A DNA stretch of 64,000 nt, taken from contig NC_088295.1 in the NCBI RefSeq assembly GCF_032854445.1, forward strand, positions 36,428,510 through 36,492,509. Direction: 5' to 3'. A model generated the notes under the pieces. It had not been told where the DNA came from. It saw only the letters and a program-made list of their open reading frames with translations, and searched no databases. Both the position numbers and the translations under genes were made by a program. This DNA is from Liolophura sinensis (taxonomy: Eukaryota > Mollusca > Polyplacophora > Chitonida > Chitonidae). Positions 12,971 through 24,392 of this stretch are shown here, one piece after another; position 1 is the first letter of the stretch, and each line of letters opens with the position of its first letter.

Positions 12971-12987
12971 ATCCTGAATGCTTTTTG

Positions 12988-13114
12988 TTTATTTTATTTA
13001 TTTGATTGGTGTTTTACGCCATACAAGAATATTTCACTTAGACGACGGCGGCCAATATTATATATATAGGAAACCGGGCAGAGGCCAGGAAAACTCCCGA
13101 CCATTCTTAAGTTA
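12988..13114 (-). mobile_element. 5'-truncated SINE family 1 with perfect 14-bp target duplication
   Basis: Only the tail and part of the body are present (minus-strand reading ends in gaatattcttgtatggcgta and aaataaata). The direct repeat ctgaatgctttttg occurs at 12974-12987 and 13115-13128, so the copy was truncated when it inserted. That is the usual result of target-primed reverse transcription. Confidence 0.93.
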
Positions 13115-13128
13115 CTGAATGCTTTTTG

Positions 13129-15364
13129 CCCTGTGATTGAACGAGAACTAGCGCACTGTCGTAATGTAGCAGGCATTAGCTTTGTACATGCACGGGCTTT
13201 ACGCTTTCATTTTACCAGAGTTATCGCCCCTGATGGGGCCTCTGTAGCAGGTGAAAAGAAGCCTACATTGCGAGACTTAAACATTGTAAAGGTATCATTA
13301 TCATGAAAATAAAATTGTGAAGAAATTGCTTGTTCAACTTCCAGAAAGAGATAAGCCTCACATTAGATCAAACAAAGAAACCCAAGGATAAAGTCAATAC
13401 ATTTAACTGAATAATCTAATATAAATATGGTATAACATGAACACAGTATACAAAATAATGTAAACAACAACAATTAAAGTTACAGCAGAGTCAAAACATA
13501 ATGAGTTCAATAGCCACAGAAATAGGTAAATGTACAGTTCGAAGTGTATTCCTCAAGTGAAAGATTCCTTTAAGGAGAAGAAAAATTTAAATATCAATCA
13601 AATACCATTGAAAAGAGTATGCATTTCCTCGCAGGTGCATACCATAAAAATTCTAATATGTAGCTCAAGTTGATAAATTATAAATAAAGTCAGCGCCAAA
13701 ATCCGCTGTGGGCGACTCCATTTGGCCTAAGAACTAGTCCTGAACTCTTCTGTGTTAGAAGGAGAATTGCCGTCGGAAACCGCCGAAGTGCAGCTCGTAC
13801 ATTTCCGGTAGAACTCTTCTTCCCAGAAGGTAGCAAACAGTACAGATCGTTTTCCGTTTGACGATCAAAAACCGGAATGTTGGACGTAGGTTCCGAGTTT
13901 ACACGAACAAGCCGACAGTTTTAACGGCTCTCATTGGCTGAGAGGCACACACCCCCAGCATAAATTATAGGTTGTTAAAGATGAAGGATGCGATGGACTC
14001 AGCGATTTATGACAGCTTTGCCGTTTTCAGGCTTTACGTGTATGGTGAGGAAAAATCGCAAAATTATGCAGCAGGCATGACCAGATATAAAAAAAAATGT
14101 GCTCTTTTCAGCCTATAGTGTCATGTTTTTAAGTTTCTTCTCCTTTAAGTGAAACACTGGTATTTAGGTGACACATTTCTCTCGAAGGAATCCCTCCTCG
14201 GGTCTTAACACAAAGTGACATCCAGAGCAACGCCACCTATGGTCTGTAGATTTCTGGAGGCGGCCGAGATAACTAACGTGTGTAACTCTGCAGTGAACAC
14301 GGAGCTTTCAAACTGACAGTCTCAAATGGCACACAGGCCTAGTAAACAGCTCTCAATGACGAAATCCGTAATCTGTCAAAGTAGACTTTCCCGACAGGAA
14401 AAAATACTGGACTGCCACTTTGGGTTGACATCTTTTTGTTTTAAAGTATTTGGTGACAGAATAAAAATTTTGTATACAGCTCCTGTGCTGACCTGGTTCA
14501 TTTGTAGTTTCCCCGGCAAATGGCGCCGTGGTCTGTAGTTGTCAAGGACTGACTTTGACAGATCGGTAAGGGACATACAAAAACTGGAAAGTGCATGTCA
14601 AAAAATCGGGTGAAATGTAACAGTGGAAATTTTATCACAACATGGGTCCGCCTTCCTCTGAATAACAACAGGCGGCGTCATTAATTTCAAATTACACCCA
14701 TATAAAGACATTTTGCTACGATTTTTTTCTTTGTGTGTATATGTCAGATATATTATACTTGTGCATATAGCGAAGGCGTGAAAGGAACATATATGAAGCC
14801 GATATCACACCGATATTCTTGGTATTATTTATTTGAGAGTATTTAAAATAAAGACTCTACTAGTATTACATTTACAATGATTATACACCGTATTTACTCG
14901 GTAACAACAACAGTAAATGCACAAATATAAGGTCGGTGGAAGTGTTTCAAGGGTATAGTTAGTATGGTTAAGTCCTTTAGTCACTGACAACACATATAGG
15001 CCCTCGTTCTCAGAGAAAATTCCAAAGAATAGGTAAAGGGAGCAAACTGGAACATAAATGTTGAGATTTATGAGAACTAATGTATAACATCCTCCTCAAC
15101 AGTAATTAAAAAAAAAACCTAATTCTTTCTCTCCATTTCTCTTGAAAAGTAGTACAAGCTGAGACAATCATGTTTAGCTCAATTATGCCGATGGAATGAG
15201 AAGATACAGCCGACTCGGTTTGTCTTGAAATCATGGCACTGGACTGGACTAGTATTAAGTTACATGACGGCTCCACAGCGCTGTGGGATGAGTATACCAT
15301 ATATTCCAAGCGTAAAAGGTATCTCTTGTACTTGACAGACATGCATGGCATGGCAAGACATTAT
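13129..15364. other. Unique DNA with a weak inverted repeat around a GC-richer block
   Basis: No gene was recognised. Segments near 13545-13620 and 14090-14150 resemble each other in inverse orientation (both with ttcttctcctt). They bracket a less AT-rich block at about 13690-13990. The match is patchy. Confidence 0.3.
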
Positions 15365-15367
15365 TTT

Positions 15368-15445
15368 AGCGGGGCGGGTTGTGATGGTTAAGGTGATTGT
15401 CGATCGTTAGACCACACGACTTGGGCAATCCCTGCCTCCGGCAAG
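15368..15445 (+). mobile_element. Possible decayed tRNA-like SINE head
   Basis: The stretch tgtgatggttaaggtgattg then gatcgttagaccacacgact resembles a Leu/Ser-tRNA-like head with an eroded B box (gcaatccctgcctc). No tail could be assigned. Confidence 0.35.
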
Positions 15446-15954
15446 GTATTAGTGAGATTCTCCTGCCTCAAGTGTTCTCTGCACCTATGTATCATTCTTT
15501 AGAACAGAGGCCATCTCTCCATCTCTTCAGGGAAGGCTGTGGCATCTTTGGTGGGTAACTCGAGTTCATTTCAATTAAATTATGCACGTTTCGACCAGTG
15601 AAGTGCTAGAAGAAAGGAGTGGCTGTGGCCAATTGGAGTATTAGAGTTAAGAGTGCACCGCATACTTGGGGTGACACAATATCACTATGTATGTCATTAA
15701 AGATATGTTATGAAAAATTTTCATTTGGTGACCTAGTTAAGACTGACATGTATCTGAGTCGAACCATCTGCCGTGTTCAATTTACTCAAAGATCCTACCA
15801 CAGCAAAGCGAGAAATAGCCGTTGTCTTCGAGGAGGTGCAGGCCTTGATGGCATTTATCGACATGGCTCGCACAGTCATCTTACATAAAGCTCGTTAGAG
15901 ATCATTTCTCTTCCAACTATATGGATAAGGACATTCACACTGAGCTCGCCATGC

Positions 15955-17075
15955 GGATGAAAAGGACCTAGTGCAGTAAGGCGGAGAATCGGCCCCAGAG
16001 AGGTACGCTAAGAAAGTGCAATCTTCAAAATCCCGGTTTCCGCCCACCATAGTGCTTTCCGCCGTCGCATAAGTGAAATATTCTTGAGTACGGCGTAAAA
16101 CACCAATAAAATAAGTAAACAAATAAATAGCACATCCTAGCACAACTGTGTAAATCTCCGAATCAGAAATATAAAACTTGGTGGAAGTGTCCATAAAAGT
16201 TATATAGCCATACAAAAAATGGTTGCTTAGTAATAACCTGCTAGTACTGTCAAAGTTTCGTTATTGTTAACGCTTGTCTTCATATGTAAACATAAACTTT
16301 ATAAAGTAATCAGTTTTGTCATCTCGTGGGCAAGTTTAAAGTTCGCATTTCTGCCATAATCTCTAAGACATCTTTCATGGTATAGTGAACTAACAAAGTC
16401 GCTGTGGAAAGCACGTAATACCTTGAGAAATAGTTCGAATATCAACCTTTCCTTTTTTTCCTTGCAAACATACTTTTTGGTGAGTAAAGATATAGGACAA
16501 CTTGTATTAAATCCTTGTTAAAGTGAATGAGAATCAATCATGGTTAAGGCATGCTGATACGTAACATGTGGCAACTATGCCGAAACCATACGTGAATCCT
16601 GCTTGAGAGCCCATGTAGTCGTGATCTATCGTTAACTCGTCATGTGTCATATATATGTACCTGAATAATTAAGCTTGAGGGTAACATTTGTTATATATTT
16701 GTATATTTGGTTCGTGTTTAATTGCGTGCTCAAGAATTTTTGCGAAAGTTGCATGTGTAGTGCTGTGACGTTCCCCACTCTACAGTATCTATAAAAGGGT
16801 ATTTCTGTGAGACTAAAGTATAGGCTACCATTTTTCGAGTTTATGAGCTATTCATCACTAACGTGGATATAAGATTCACTTCAGGTCATGTTTTGCAAAG
16901 TTCATAAATCGCACGCTTGTCATATAACAGGAAAAAAGGGGTAATGCAGAAATGGAAACAGAAGTGTCCTTACGTGTCAACAGCTATCAATCACTGTTAT
17001 AGTGAGCTTCCCTTCTTGAGGTGAACAGTTTCTTGCACTGCGGCCGATTCCCCGGCTTATCATACCAGATCATTT
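15955..17075 (+). mobile_element. 1-kb terminal-inverted-repeat element, copy 1 (with nested SINE)
   Basis: The left end (gcagtaaggcggagaatcgg) and right end (minus-strand tctggtatgataagccgggg) are diverged inverted copies of one motif. Interior sequence matches, in reverse orientation, that of 45225-46235 along nearly its whole length: near the end (ctatataacttttatgg), in the middle (aaagtttatgttta) and further in (caggattcacgtatg). Copy 1 lacks about 115 bp found in copy 2 and has gained a SINE at 16027-16133. No protein similarity was recognised. A non-autonomous DNA transposon is the best guess; a duplicated segment with incidental inverted ends is the alternative. Confidence 0.75.
16027..16133 (+). 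mobile_element. 5'-truncated SINE family 1 nested in the 1-kb element
   Basis: Body end and tail (cccaccatagtgctttccgc, gaaatattcttgagtacggc, aaacaccaat) sit between sequences that are contiguous in copy 2 of the host element, near caaatttccaaatccca and tcacaattctg. The SINE therefore inserted after the host element. Confidence 0.85.
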
Positions 17076-17531
17076 CTGCCGCCACTCCGGTTTAATCCAG
17101 TCATAAAACCAGTGGTGTTATAAGTGTCATCTCCGAAGAACGGCGTAAATGAATTATTTCCGAAATAAATACTGGGTAATAATCGTACTAACATGTTATG
17201 ACACAGCGTAAAAGAGAAAAACTGGGCATCTGATAGGCGCCATTTGTTGCCCGAAGCAACGACTACTGTAAACCCCCTTGACTGGCAAATATTTACACAG
17301 TCACCGAACAAACCCTTCTCCGTACTTGTGTTTGTGGTTCTCCATGAATCATAGTCGGTGCTTCAGAAAAAGTCATAGCTTTTTGAAGCGTTTATCTATA
17401 ACAATGCTGTTGTCTCGTGAACGAGGGCTATTACTTTTTGAGCGTGTTTTGGTTGTACATCATGTATTGCAGAATATCATGTGACCGCGTATTGACCAGT
17501 GGACACCAAGAATCACTCTCTGAGGTAGTCC
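17076..17531. other. Nothing recognised
   Basis: Only short chance open frames on both strands. Confidence 0.5.
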
Positions 17532-17542
17532 TATAATAACAC

Positions 17543-17768
17543 ACAGGGTCTCTGTGGCTGAGTTGCATAGCGTGCCGGCGCGGGGCAATGCATGACCATG
17601 GAGCCTCTCACCAGTGCAGTCGCTGTGAGTTCAAGTCCAGCCCAGGCGGATGGTCGTGGCTTCCCCCCGGCTCTGCCCGGTTTCCTCATACCACAATGCA
17701 GTCTGCCGTTGCATAAGTGAAAAATTCTTGAGTACGACGTAAAACACCAATCAAATGAATAAAACAAA
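17543..17768 (+). mobile_element. SINE family 1 with internal deletion and target duplication
   Basis: The head (tctctgtggctgagttgcat), B box (gagttcaagtccagccc) and conserved domain (gcggatggtcgtggcttccc) are present. The segment normally between the B box and the domain (ggcttcctctccggccgtaa type) is absent. The tail ends in gtaaaacaccaatcaaatga. Flanks tataataacac (17532-17542) and tataataatac (17769-17779) form an 11-bp target duplication with one mismatch. Confidence 0.9.
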
Positions 17769-17984
17769 TATAATAATACTCACTACTTTCTGTTGTACAT
17801 TCAAGACTAATCTCATATGCCATTGACCTCCATGACACGGATGCAATGCTGCAGAAGTGTCGTTAAGCCATAATCATTTATATTTCATCATTCTTTTCCA
17901 CCTGCTGAGTATATCAGAAGATGGGTCATTCCTGTGATTCTGTAGGTTTGATTCTGTGATATGTAGCTTCGATCTGTCTTATGG

Positions 17985-18040
17985 ATGGAGGAAACTGAGG
18001 TAGATCACTGACATCTGGCAAGTAACTGATACCTTTTGTT
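17985..18040 (+). repeat. Dispersed repeat fragment, second copy
   Basis: gaggaaactgaggtagatca then ggcaagtaactgatac matches the repeat at 3055-3135 with about one difference in six. Confidence 0.4.
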
Positions 18041-18954
18041 ATAAGCCCCGTCTTTAAATATTATATTATATATTTTTTGGTTTACCTGGTGGGTGTCTGA
18101 TCTACATTTTCCCCTTTATGTATACTATAACCTGCACTGTAACTAAATTGATAGCTTTCGAAGCTTCAGTGTTCATGAGTTTCATGTTACCGTATTTACT
18201 AAAGTCCGCTTGAGAGCAGTCATTTACTGTCATCCACTGTTAAGGATTTTACCCGGTTTGAAGATATCGGTTTTCGCGCCATTCGACATTCGTCATTTGT
18301 ACTCCATTTTCTGTACGTATCACTTTGTGAGCATGTATTTCGCCACTTGCTAATATTTGAGACGTTATTTTGGAGCTTGTATCGGTCATTTCTCGTCATG
18401 AAATTACGTACATTACATCCTAGTTTATCCCGGAAGTGACTTTGTGTGTATTTCCGAGGAGTGAAACATACATCACAAGCTCGGCATCGAGAACGCTACT
18501 ATCAACCCGTCGGCCCCAACCTTCACAGGCAGTTGGCGTGCCCACTATACCTTGTCACTTATCGGACTGTCATCCTTCGATTGGAGACCTCTTAACTGTA
18601 GATTCTATATTGGCATGGACTGACTCGACTGTGTAAGCCGGATTATTCCATCCGGATTTGGATGTTGTCGCCAGTAATGGACTATATGTTTTTGTAAATA
18701 TTTGTATTGTTTTGTATATTGTTGTCACTTGTATTATTTGTCTATTTTGTTCGAATATATGTATTGAACTTATTCAAGCGTCTTCGTGTTTCCTTGTTTG
18801 ATCTTGAATCATGCCTATCGCTGATCTGAGAGTTGAACAAACCAGCTATTTCTCATCTTTACTCTCCAATAAAGGTACACTTACACTTTCCTCACCTGTT
18901 TTATGAGAACACGTGACATACACGTATTACACTAGAAAGATTAGGTAACTGTGA
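18041..18954. other. Possibly 5' part of the RT element; otherwise unrecognised
   Basis: T/G-rich sequence around 18650-18770 precedes the reverse-transcriptase remnant. No LTR or conserved protein could be supported. Confidence 0.3.
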
Positions 18955-19790
18955 ACCACTTTGTTAAAGGAAAGAGTTCCGTACAAAGACGTATCCACAT
19001 GGGATTTCTCTACTCTTTATACTACGATACCTCACAAAGATCTTATTGAAAGAATATCGTCGTTAATTTTCTCGGCATTTACTAAAACAGGTCACCGTTA
19101 CATTAACGTCACAAGCAATAAGGTTTTCTTTTGTTCTACTATTTATAAAGGCTACTATTCATGGGATGTTACATTATTTGTTGAATTAGTTGAATTACTC
19201 ATTCGGGGATACCATTTACCAACAATGCATAGGTATTCCAATGGGCACTAATTATGCGCCTCTTTTGGCAGACCTATACCTGTTTTTACATGAATACGAC
19301 TATATGCAGAAATTACTTAAAAGTAATATCTTTAAAGCTCGACCCATTTCATTTACCAAGCGGTATATTGGTGATCTGCTGGCGTTAAATAACCCCCACA
19401 TTGCTGAAACGGTGAAGGAAATCTATCCGTCTTGATTGGATTTAAAGGAGACAAAAGATAGCCCTGATGGTACATCTTATTTGGATCTATATCTGTACAA
19501 AGACGAACAAGGTCTCCTTTCACGCCGCCTTTACGACAAAAGGGATAATTTCAATTTTGATATTGTAAATTATCCTTATTTGGATAGCAATATACCAAAG
19601 GGTCCTGCGTTTACATATTTCGCCTTGTAGCATTTGTCAAATCTTGCGTTAATTGTGATGACTTTAATCTGCGTCACTAGTTTCTAATTCAAAGACTAGT
19701 TTGTCAAGGGTACTCCATCAAACACCTTCATTCTAAGTTTCTCAAATTTTACAATGGGTATAACACTCTCGTTGGCAGGTATGGGCAGAG
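18955..19790 (+). pseudogene. Reverse-transcriptase remnant, probably Penelope-like
   Basis: Encodes RT blocks in order: STWDFSTLYTTIPHKDLIER (from 18991), CIGIPMGTNYAPLLADLYLF (from 19232), a catalytic region reading RYIGDLLALNN (from 19361) where YIDD is expected, then YLDLYLYKDEQGLLSRRLYD (from 19481) and DNFNFDIVNYPYLDSNIP. A frameshift near 19200-19230 and a stop at 19433-19435 split the frame; fragments continue to about 19790 (KHLHSKFLKFYNGYN). The D-to-G change in the catalytic pair, plus the breaks, makes it dead. Assignment to Penelope-like elements rests on my memory of the GIPMGTNCAPLLADL-type signature. No endonuclease was found. Confidence 0.8.
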
Positions 19791-20633
19791 CGTTCCGAAT
19801 CTCTGGCGATATGCATTGTGATCAACCACATAGACGGCGCTGTTATCCCTATGTACATGTCTATCACGTACATGGTATTCAACATCATAGATGGCGCTGG
19901 TTGCCCAGTGTAACCGTCTATCTTGTAGACAGCTTTTATACAGACCTCTTGTAGTATGAGATCTTTACATATCAACGGGAAAGACGTAATCGTCCATTAC
20001 TTTTGAATCACAGTCTGATCGGTTAAGGTCTGTAACGCTCGTCATTTTCGAACTGTATCTAATACCACTTAACCTGGGGCTAGGGGCCGTAAAGGTAGCC
20101 ATGTTCATTACATCTGCATGATAACTTTATGAACAGTTGCAATCAAAGCGCGACTGAGATACTTGTTTAATTATTATTTGACCAGGAACTCATGGATCTT
20201 GCGATTATCGACTTGGATCGCCCTTTACGGACTACGAATGGTATACGAATGTCGGACATGACGCTTATATTCTACCAGTTCTCAGTTGGCCAAGTCGATA
20301 GATGCAGGCAATCAGCCAAACACTTGACTATAGGATAGCATATAACTATGATTATCTACAAGATTATGGATGACCAAAGCAAACTAAATATAAAATCACC
20401 AATCCAGGCATCAAAACAGGTGTTCATATACCATCCCTCATCTTCATCAACCAAAATGGACATTCTCAGTCAAGACCATTTCCATAACACAGGACCAAAA
20501 CCAATTTTCAACTTCTCAGTTTGACAAAGGCGGGTCGGGGAGAACACTAGAACGTCTGCATTTTGATGAATAGCAGACCATATATTTTACATCACAACTT
20601 TACGCACGTAGTATTTTAGTCTATTTATTGTAG
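19791..20633. other. Unassigned, possibly eroded 3' part of the RT element
   Basis: No conserved protein or repeat was recognised. Open frames are short. Confidence 0.35.
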
Positions 20634-21347
20634 TTACCTGTATTCAGTTGCCTACAAAATCTGTCATACCCCCTACAAAAATTGCTTTAATCAATGACAT
20701 GTAACAAGACAAGCTTTACACATCGATATGTTGAAAATTCATATCCTTGCAACGAAAATAAAGTTAGAACACTCTTTCTAAGTCATAATGTTAAACTGCA
20801 TAAGCACAGTTTCGACAGCAAGAACTCATTGCCTCGTATGACGTCATAATTATTAATAAACATGTGGCATGCTGGGGAATTGATGGAGTCCGGTATGTTT
20901 TGATGGGAGGTGACACCAGTTACCTAACCTCCTATCGACTTTTGAAATTATCTACAGGATTTAGTATAACATGACCTTAATAAATGATTTATATTTTATA
21001 TCTTGTGGTATATGATCTAAAGGCAGAATGGTTTTAGAGTTGCATGTCTGACAATTCTGTAATAAAAAACAATGAAGTCGATTCACAGAGACAGTCCTAA
21101 CAAATTACATTCCACACCCATTGTCTAGCATGCCACTCGTTTCTGAATAATTATGATGTCACCCGAGACAATGAGTTCTTTATGTTGAAACCACTCTGAT
21201 GGAGTTTAACATTATAAATTAGAAAAAGTGTTCTCACTTCATTTTTTGCAAGAATCTTCAACATCTGGAAGTGTAGAGCTTGGGTTGTTACGTGTAACTA
21301 ACTAAAGGCAAGTTTTGTAGCGAGTACAGACAGCTGAATACAGGCGA
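20634..21347. mobile_element. Foldback element: long imperfect inverted repeat
   Basis: Left arm 20634-20876 and right arm 21125-21347 are reverse complements with many substitutions and small gaps. Matching landmarks, left read as its reverse complement: ctgaatacagg; tgttac near cttgt; aatgagttctt; aataattatga followed by gtca; agcatgccac. The 248-bp spacer is AT-rich with no coding potential. It could be an old MITE, a foldback transposon or a local inverted duplication. Confidence 0.8.
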
Positions 21348-21645
21348 CTCACTAAAAGAAACAGACTACAGACATTGGTAAAACAGAATGAACTATTGCA
21401 GGTCATGATTTTTATATGTAGGTTCAACATGAAGAATCTAAGGACTGAGACTTCAGTAGCTTAAATCAGTTTAATTAGAAAATGTATACACATTTAAACT
21501 TGTAGTAACAGATAAGGAAGAATTACGTCCAGTAGTTGTAACAATTGAAAAAAAACACGCACACAAGTGTTTAAATAGCACATGAAGATCGTCGGACAAC
21601 ATGGACATGCCATGAACATGAACAAATTACGGCAAGTATATATCG
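21348..21645. other. Nothing recognised
   Basis: AT-rich sequence between the foldback and the 26-bp array. Confidence 0.5.
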
Positions 21646-21647
21646 CC

Positions 21648-21872
21648 ACCGGCCCATATACCGTCACTGGCGTATAGGCTTATATACTGTCACTGGCGTA
21701 TAGGCCTACATACCTTCACAATAATATGCCATCACTGGCGTATAGGCCTATATACTGTCACTGGCGTATAGGCCTACATACCATCACTGGCGAATAGGCT
21801 TATATACCGTCCCTGGCGTATAGGCCTATATACCGTCATTGGCGTATTGGCCTATATACCGTAACTTGCGTG
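21648..21872. repeat. 26-bp minisatellite, about 8.5 units
   Basis: The unit is approximately atataccgtcactggcgt plus ataggcct, with variants (tactgtc, taccatc, gcgaatagg). One region near 21715-21735 is disrupted by caataatatgcc. Units are 26 bp, apart from that insertion. Confidence 0.93.
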
Positions 21873-23055
21873 CATTTCATATATCAATAAGAGGAATTCA
21901 GTATGAATACTCTTTGTTTCACCTATATTTGCAGGTAGGTTAGCACAATTGAAAATTTCCGACGCGGAAGAGCAAATGTTATGTGCTAATGAAAGAATAA
22001 ACTGAGTATCATAAGTTGCTATATAGAACGGCAAGAAACAAACACACTGACGATGATGCTTTAACATACAGGTTCTGGGGAGTTCTGGTATGTGGTTGTC
22101 TGGGCATGCCCATAGTCAATTTCTGACTCCATGAACTTTAACAAATGTACATTTTATGCTAATATATTAACACATATACTAATATATACATATATAACCT
22201 TAGTGCAAAGTCTACAGGCATTTTGTCACCCAGAATATCGACTAGAAGGACGGGACACTGAGTATTAGTCAGAGGTCCGCATTAAAACGACACTTTACCA
22301 TTATCATTCAGTTTAGTCAAAATCTAATTTTAATCTGTACATGGTCAGCACGAGATCTGCCAAAGACAACACTGTGCAGAGACCAGGGAATTATAACATT
22401 TAGACGGTGTGGCAGATAACGGTGAGACGTTCATCTCAAAACAACTTTGTTAAATTTCAACAGAGTATACTATGTTAAACATTTTTTAACAGACTGTTTG
22501 TTAAAAGTAACATAGTACTTACTGACCGTTTCAGTGTACAAATATCTCTTGACTTTCTGTATGCACTTTTATGATTCGTTAAAACCAATGGGAATTCATT
22601 ATTAGTTTCGTTATTCGAAATTCAAAGTTGTGAGCCCTTTTGTCAACAGTTACACGGTTGTATTGAGGCGTTGGGTAACAAGTAAACGACATATAGCCAA
22701 GAAGTCCATACATAGTAGAAGACGACCGTTTCTGAGTACAAGACAAAAACCAGTGGCTTTGTCTGCGTATTCAGTTAAGCGATATTTTAGGCTTAACCTT
22801 CGGCGTGTTGATGTGTTTATTGTTTTTCCTCTGGTTTTGTAGACGGTGTTCTACATAGGTGGTGTGTATTTCTTCACCACTATGCCTACACCCATATATG
22901 TGTTCATGAAAAATTCATGAATTCACGGACATCTTGCATGAAACAGCGTAACGTGCCATCAACAGCCATGGTGACATTATGTTTTTACTACTGGTCACTA
23001 TGGTAGTTAAATGTACGTAGCCCTCCACGACCGATTTATGCAAGCGGGCCATGGT
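21873..23055. other. Nothing recognised
   Basis: AT-rich DNA with no convincing exon or element. Confidence 0.5.
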
Positions 23056-23240
23056 TTATGCAGAAGTTAAATCGTCGTCGCCTTTGGTGAGCGTATTGCA
23101 AACCAAGTCTTGTGTTTGAAAGACTAATACTTGGAATTGTGCAAATATAAGCAAGATCACGCTGAAATAGATTACCAGGTTTAAGATGAAAGCTTTTGAT
23201 ATTGAAAAGTTGCCATCAATTGACTGAAGTTGGATTAGAG
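23056..23240 (-). CDS. Possible last exon of a gustatory-receptor-like membrane protein (speculative)
   Basis: On the minus strand a pyrimidine-rich acceptor (tttctcctctaatccaacttcag) is followed in phase 0 by an open frame of about 60 codons to a stop. It begins SIDGNFSIS and contains one strongly hydrophobic helix ending VILLIFAQFQV. A small hydrophilic tail follows (DLVCNTLTKGDDDL). The pattern G-x-F, a helix and a terminal QF after a phase-0 intron recalls the conserved 3' exon of insect-type gustatory receptors, but the usual TY before the QF is not there. No upstream exon could be assigned, so it may be chance. Confidence 0.22.
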
Positions 23241-24335
23241 GAGAAATATTCAACAACATAGGCCCTAGACGGCTAATAGACATGCTGGGGCGAAAAGCGT
23301 ACCAAATCACTATGGTTAACGAAGGCTGTCCGATAAACCAACGTAAAGTACTGACACTTACAGGAGCCAACTGGGACGGAACCCCAAGGATCAATACACT
23401 TTATGTCTAGCATTATACAGGAACACGTGGATCAGCCGTGGCTTAAGGAAGTTAAAGTTACCACAAATCCTGTAATAGTAGAATCCATAAGACAGCAGTG
23501 AAAAGTGTATTATTTCACCTAGTCAGTCGGGCTTTCAATGTCTGACAACAGCAACAGTTCCACGGATCAAATGCAACTGCTTCTTATCAACGACGTCTTT
23601 CACGTTTTCATCAGTGTACTGAAACTTACTCAGACAAACAGAGACACGGAAATAGACTAGAACGTTCAATCGATCATCGATGGATAGATTGATTATTACG
23701 GTGAAGTGAATGTTTTCCAGTGTTAGGCAAGTCTCGTAACATCTTGTTCCAGTTCTAACACAAGTATATCAAATACATTCAATAAGCTATTGAAAAAGAA
23801 ATTAAATTTTCGACAGCGCAGGACTTTCTGCTGAAAGCTTAAACCGACCAACGCCTTCAGGGCCCCATCTTTTAATTTGTCAAAAATAAAGTGGACGAAT
23901 ACGCTAAACGAATTGGCTGCTTCAAATCACAAAGTAATGGAAATTTTCGTCCGTAAGCAACCATTTCACGCCCTCTGCTCCATATGTTGACTAATTTTAA
24001 CCAACCCTAGCTCAGAAAACTGTCCTATCTTTCTGCTCGGATGATCACAAAGCCACTTAGCGTACACCGATATACTGCCAGCTGTCCCACGAGAGTCTCC
24101 GCCTCTCTACGTCCGTGTCCTAAAATGGCGCTGGATACCGGAATGAATGACTGTCGGAACAAGATGATGAACACTTTTGTGTCTCGAAAAAAAGAGAGTT
24201 TATAAAAGTATTCAGAATCATCGAACAACAGTTTACTCACTTAGCTCTCCAGCAGGGAAGTTTCTCCCATTTGGATGCAGAAACAGCTCATAAATCTTCC
24301 GTAATGATTCTGGTTAGGTTGTGGAGTGAGTTCTT
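23241..24335. other. Nothing firmly recognised
   Basis: Minus-strand open frames at 24025-24240 and 24334-24573 have no recognised homology. A donor-like gtgagt lies near 24240 on the minus strand, but no exon can be supported. Confidence 0.3.
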
Positions 24336-24343
24336 ACGTCGCG

Positions 24344-24392
24344 TGGGAGGGTGAGGGTAGGGGGGTGGGGGTGGTGGTGGAGGGGTGGGACT
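24344..24392 (+). other. G-rich run with G-quadruplex potential
   Basis: Contains gggagggtgagggtaggggg followed by further G tracts, which fits the simple pattern of four or more G3 tracts with short loops. Confidence 0.55.
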
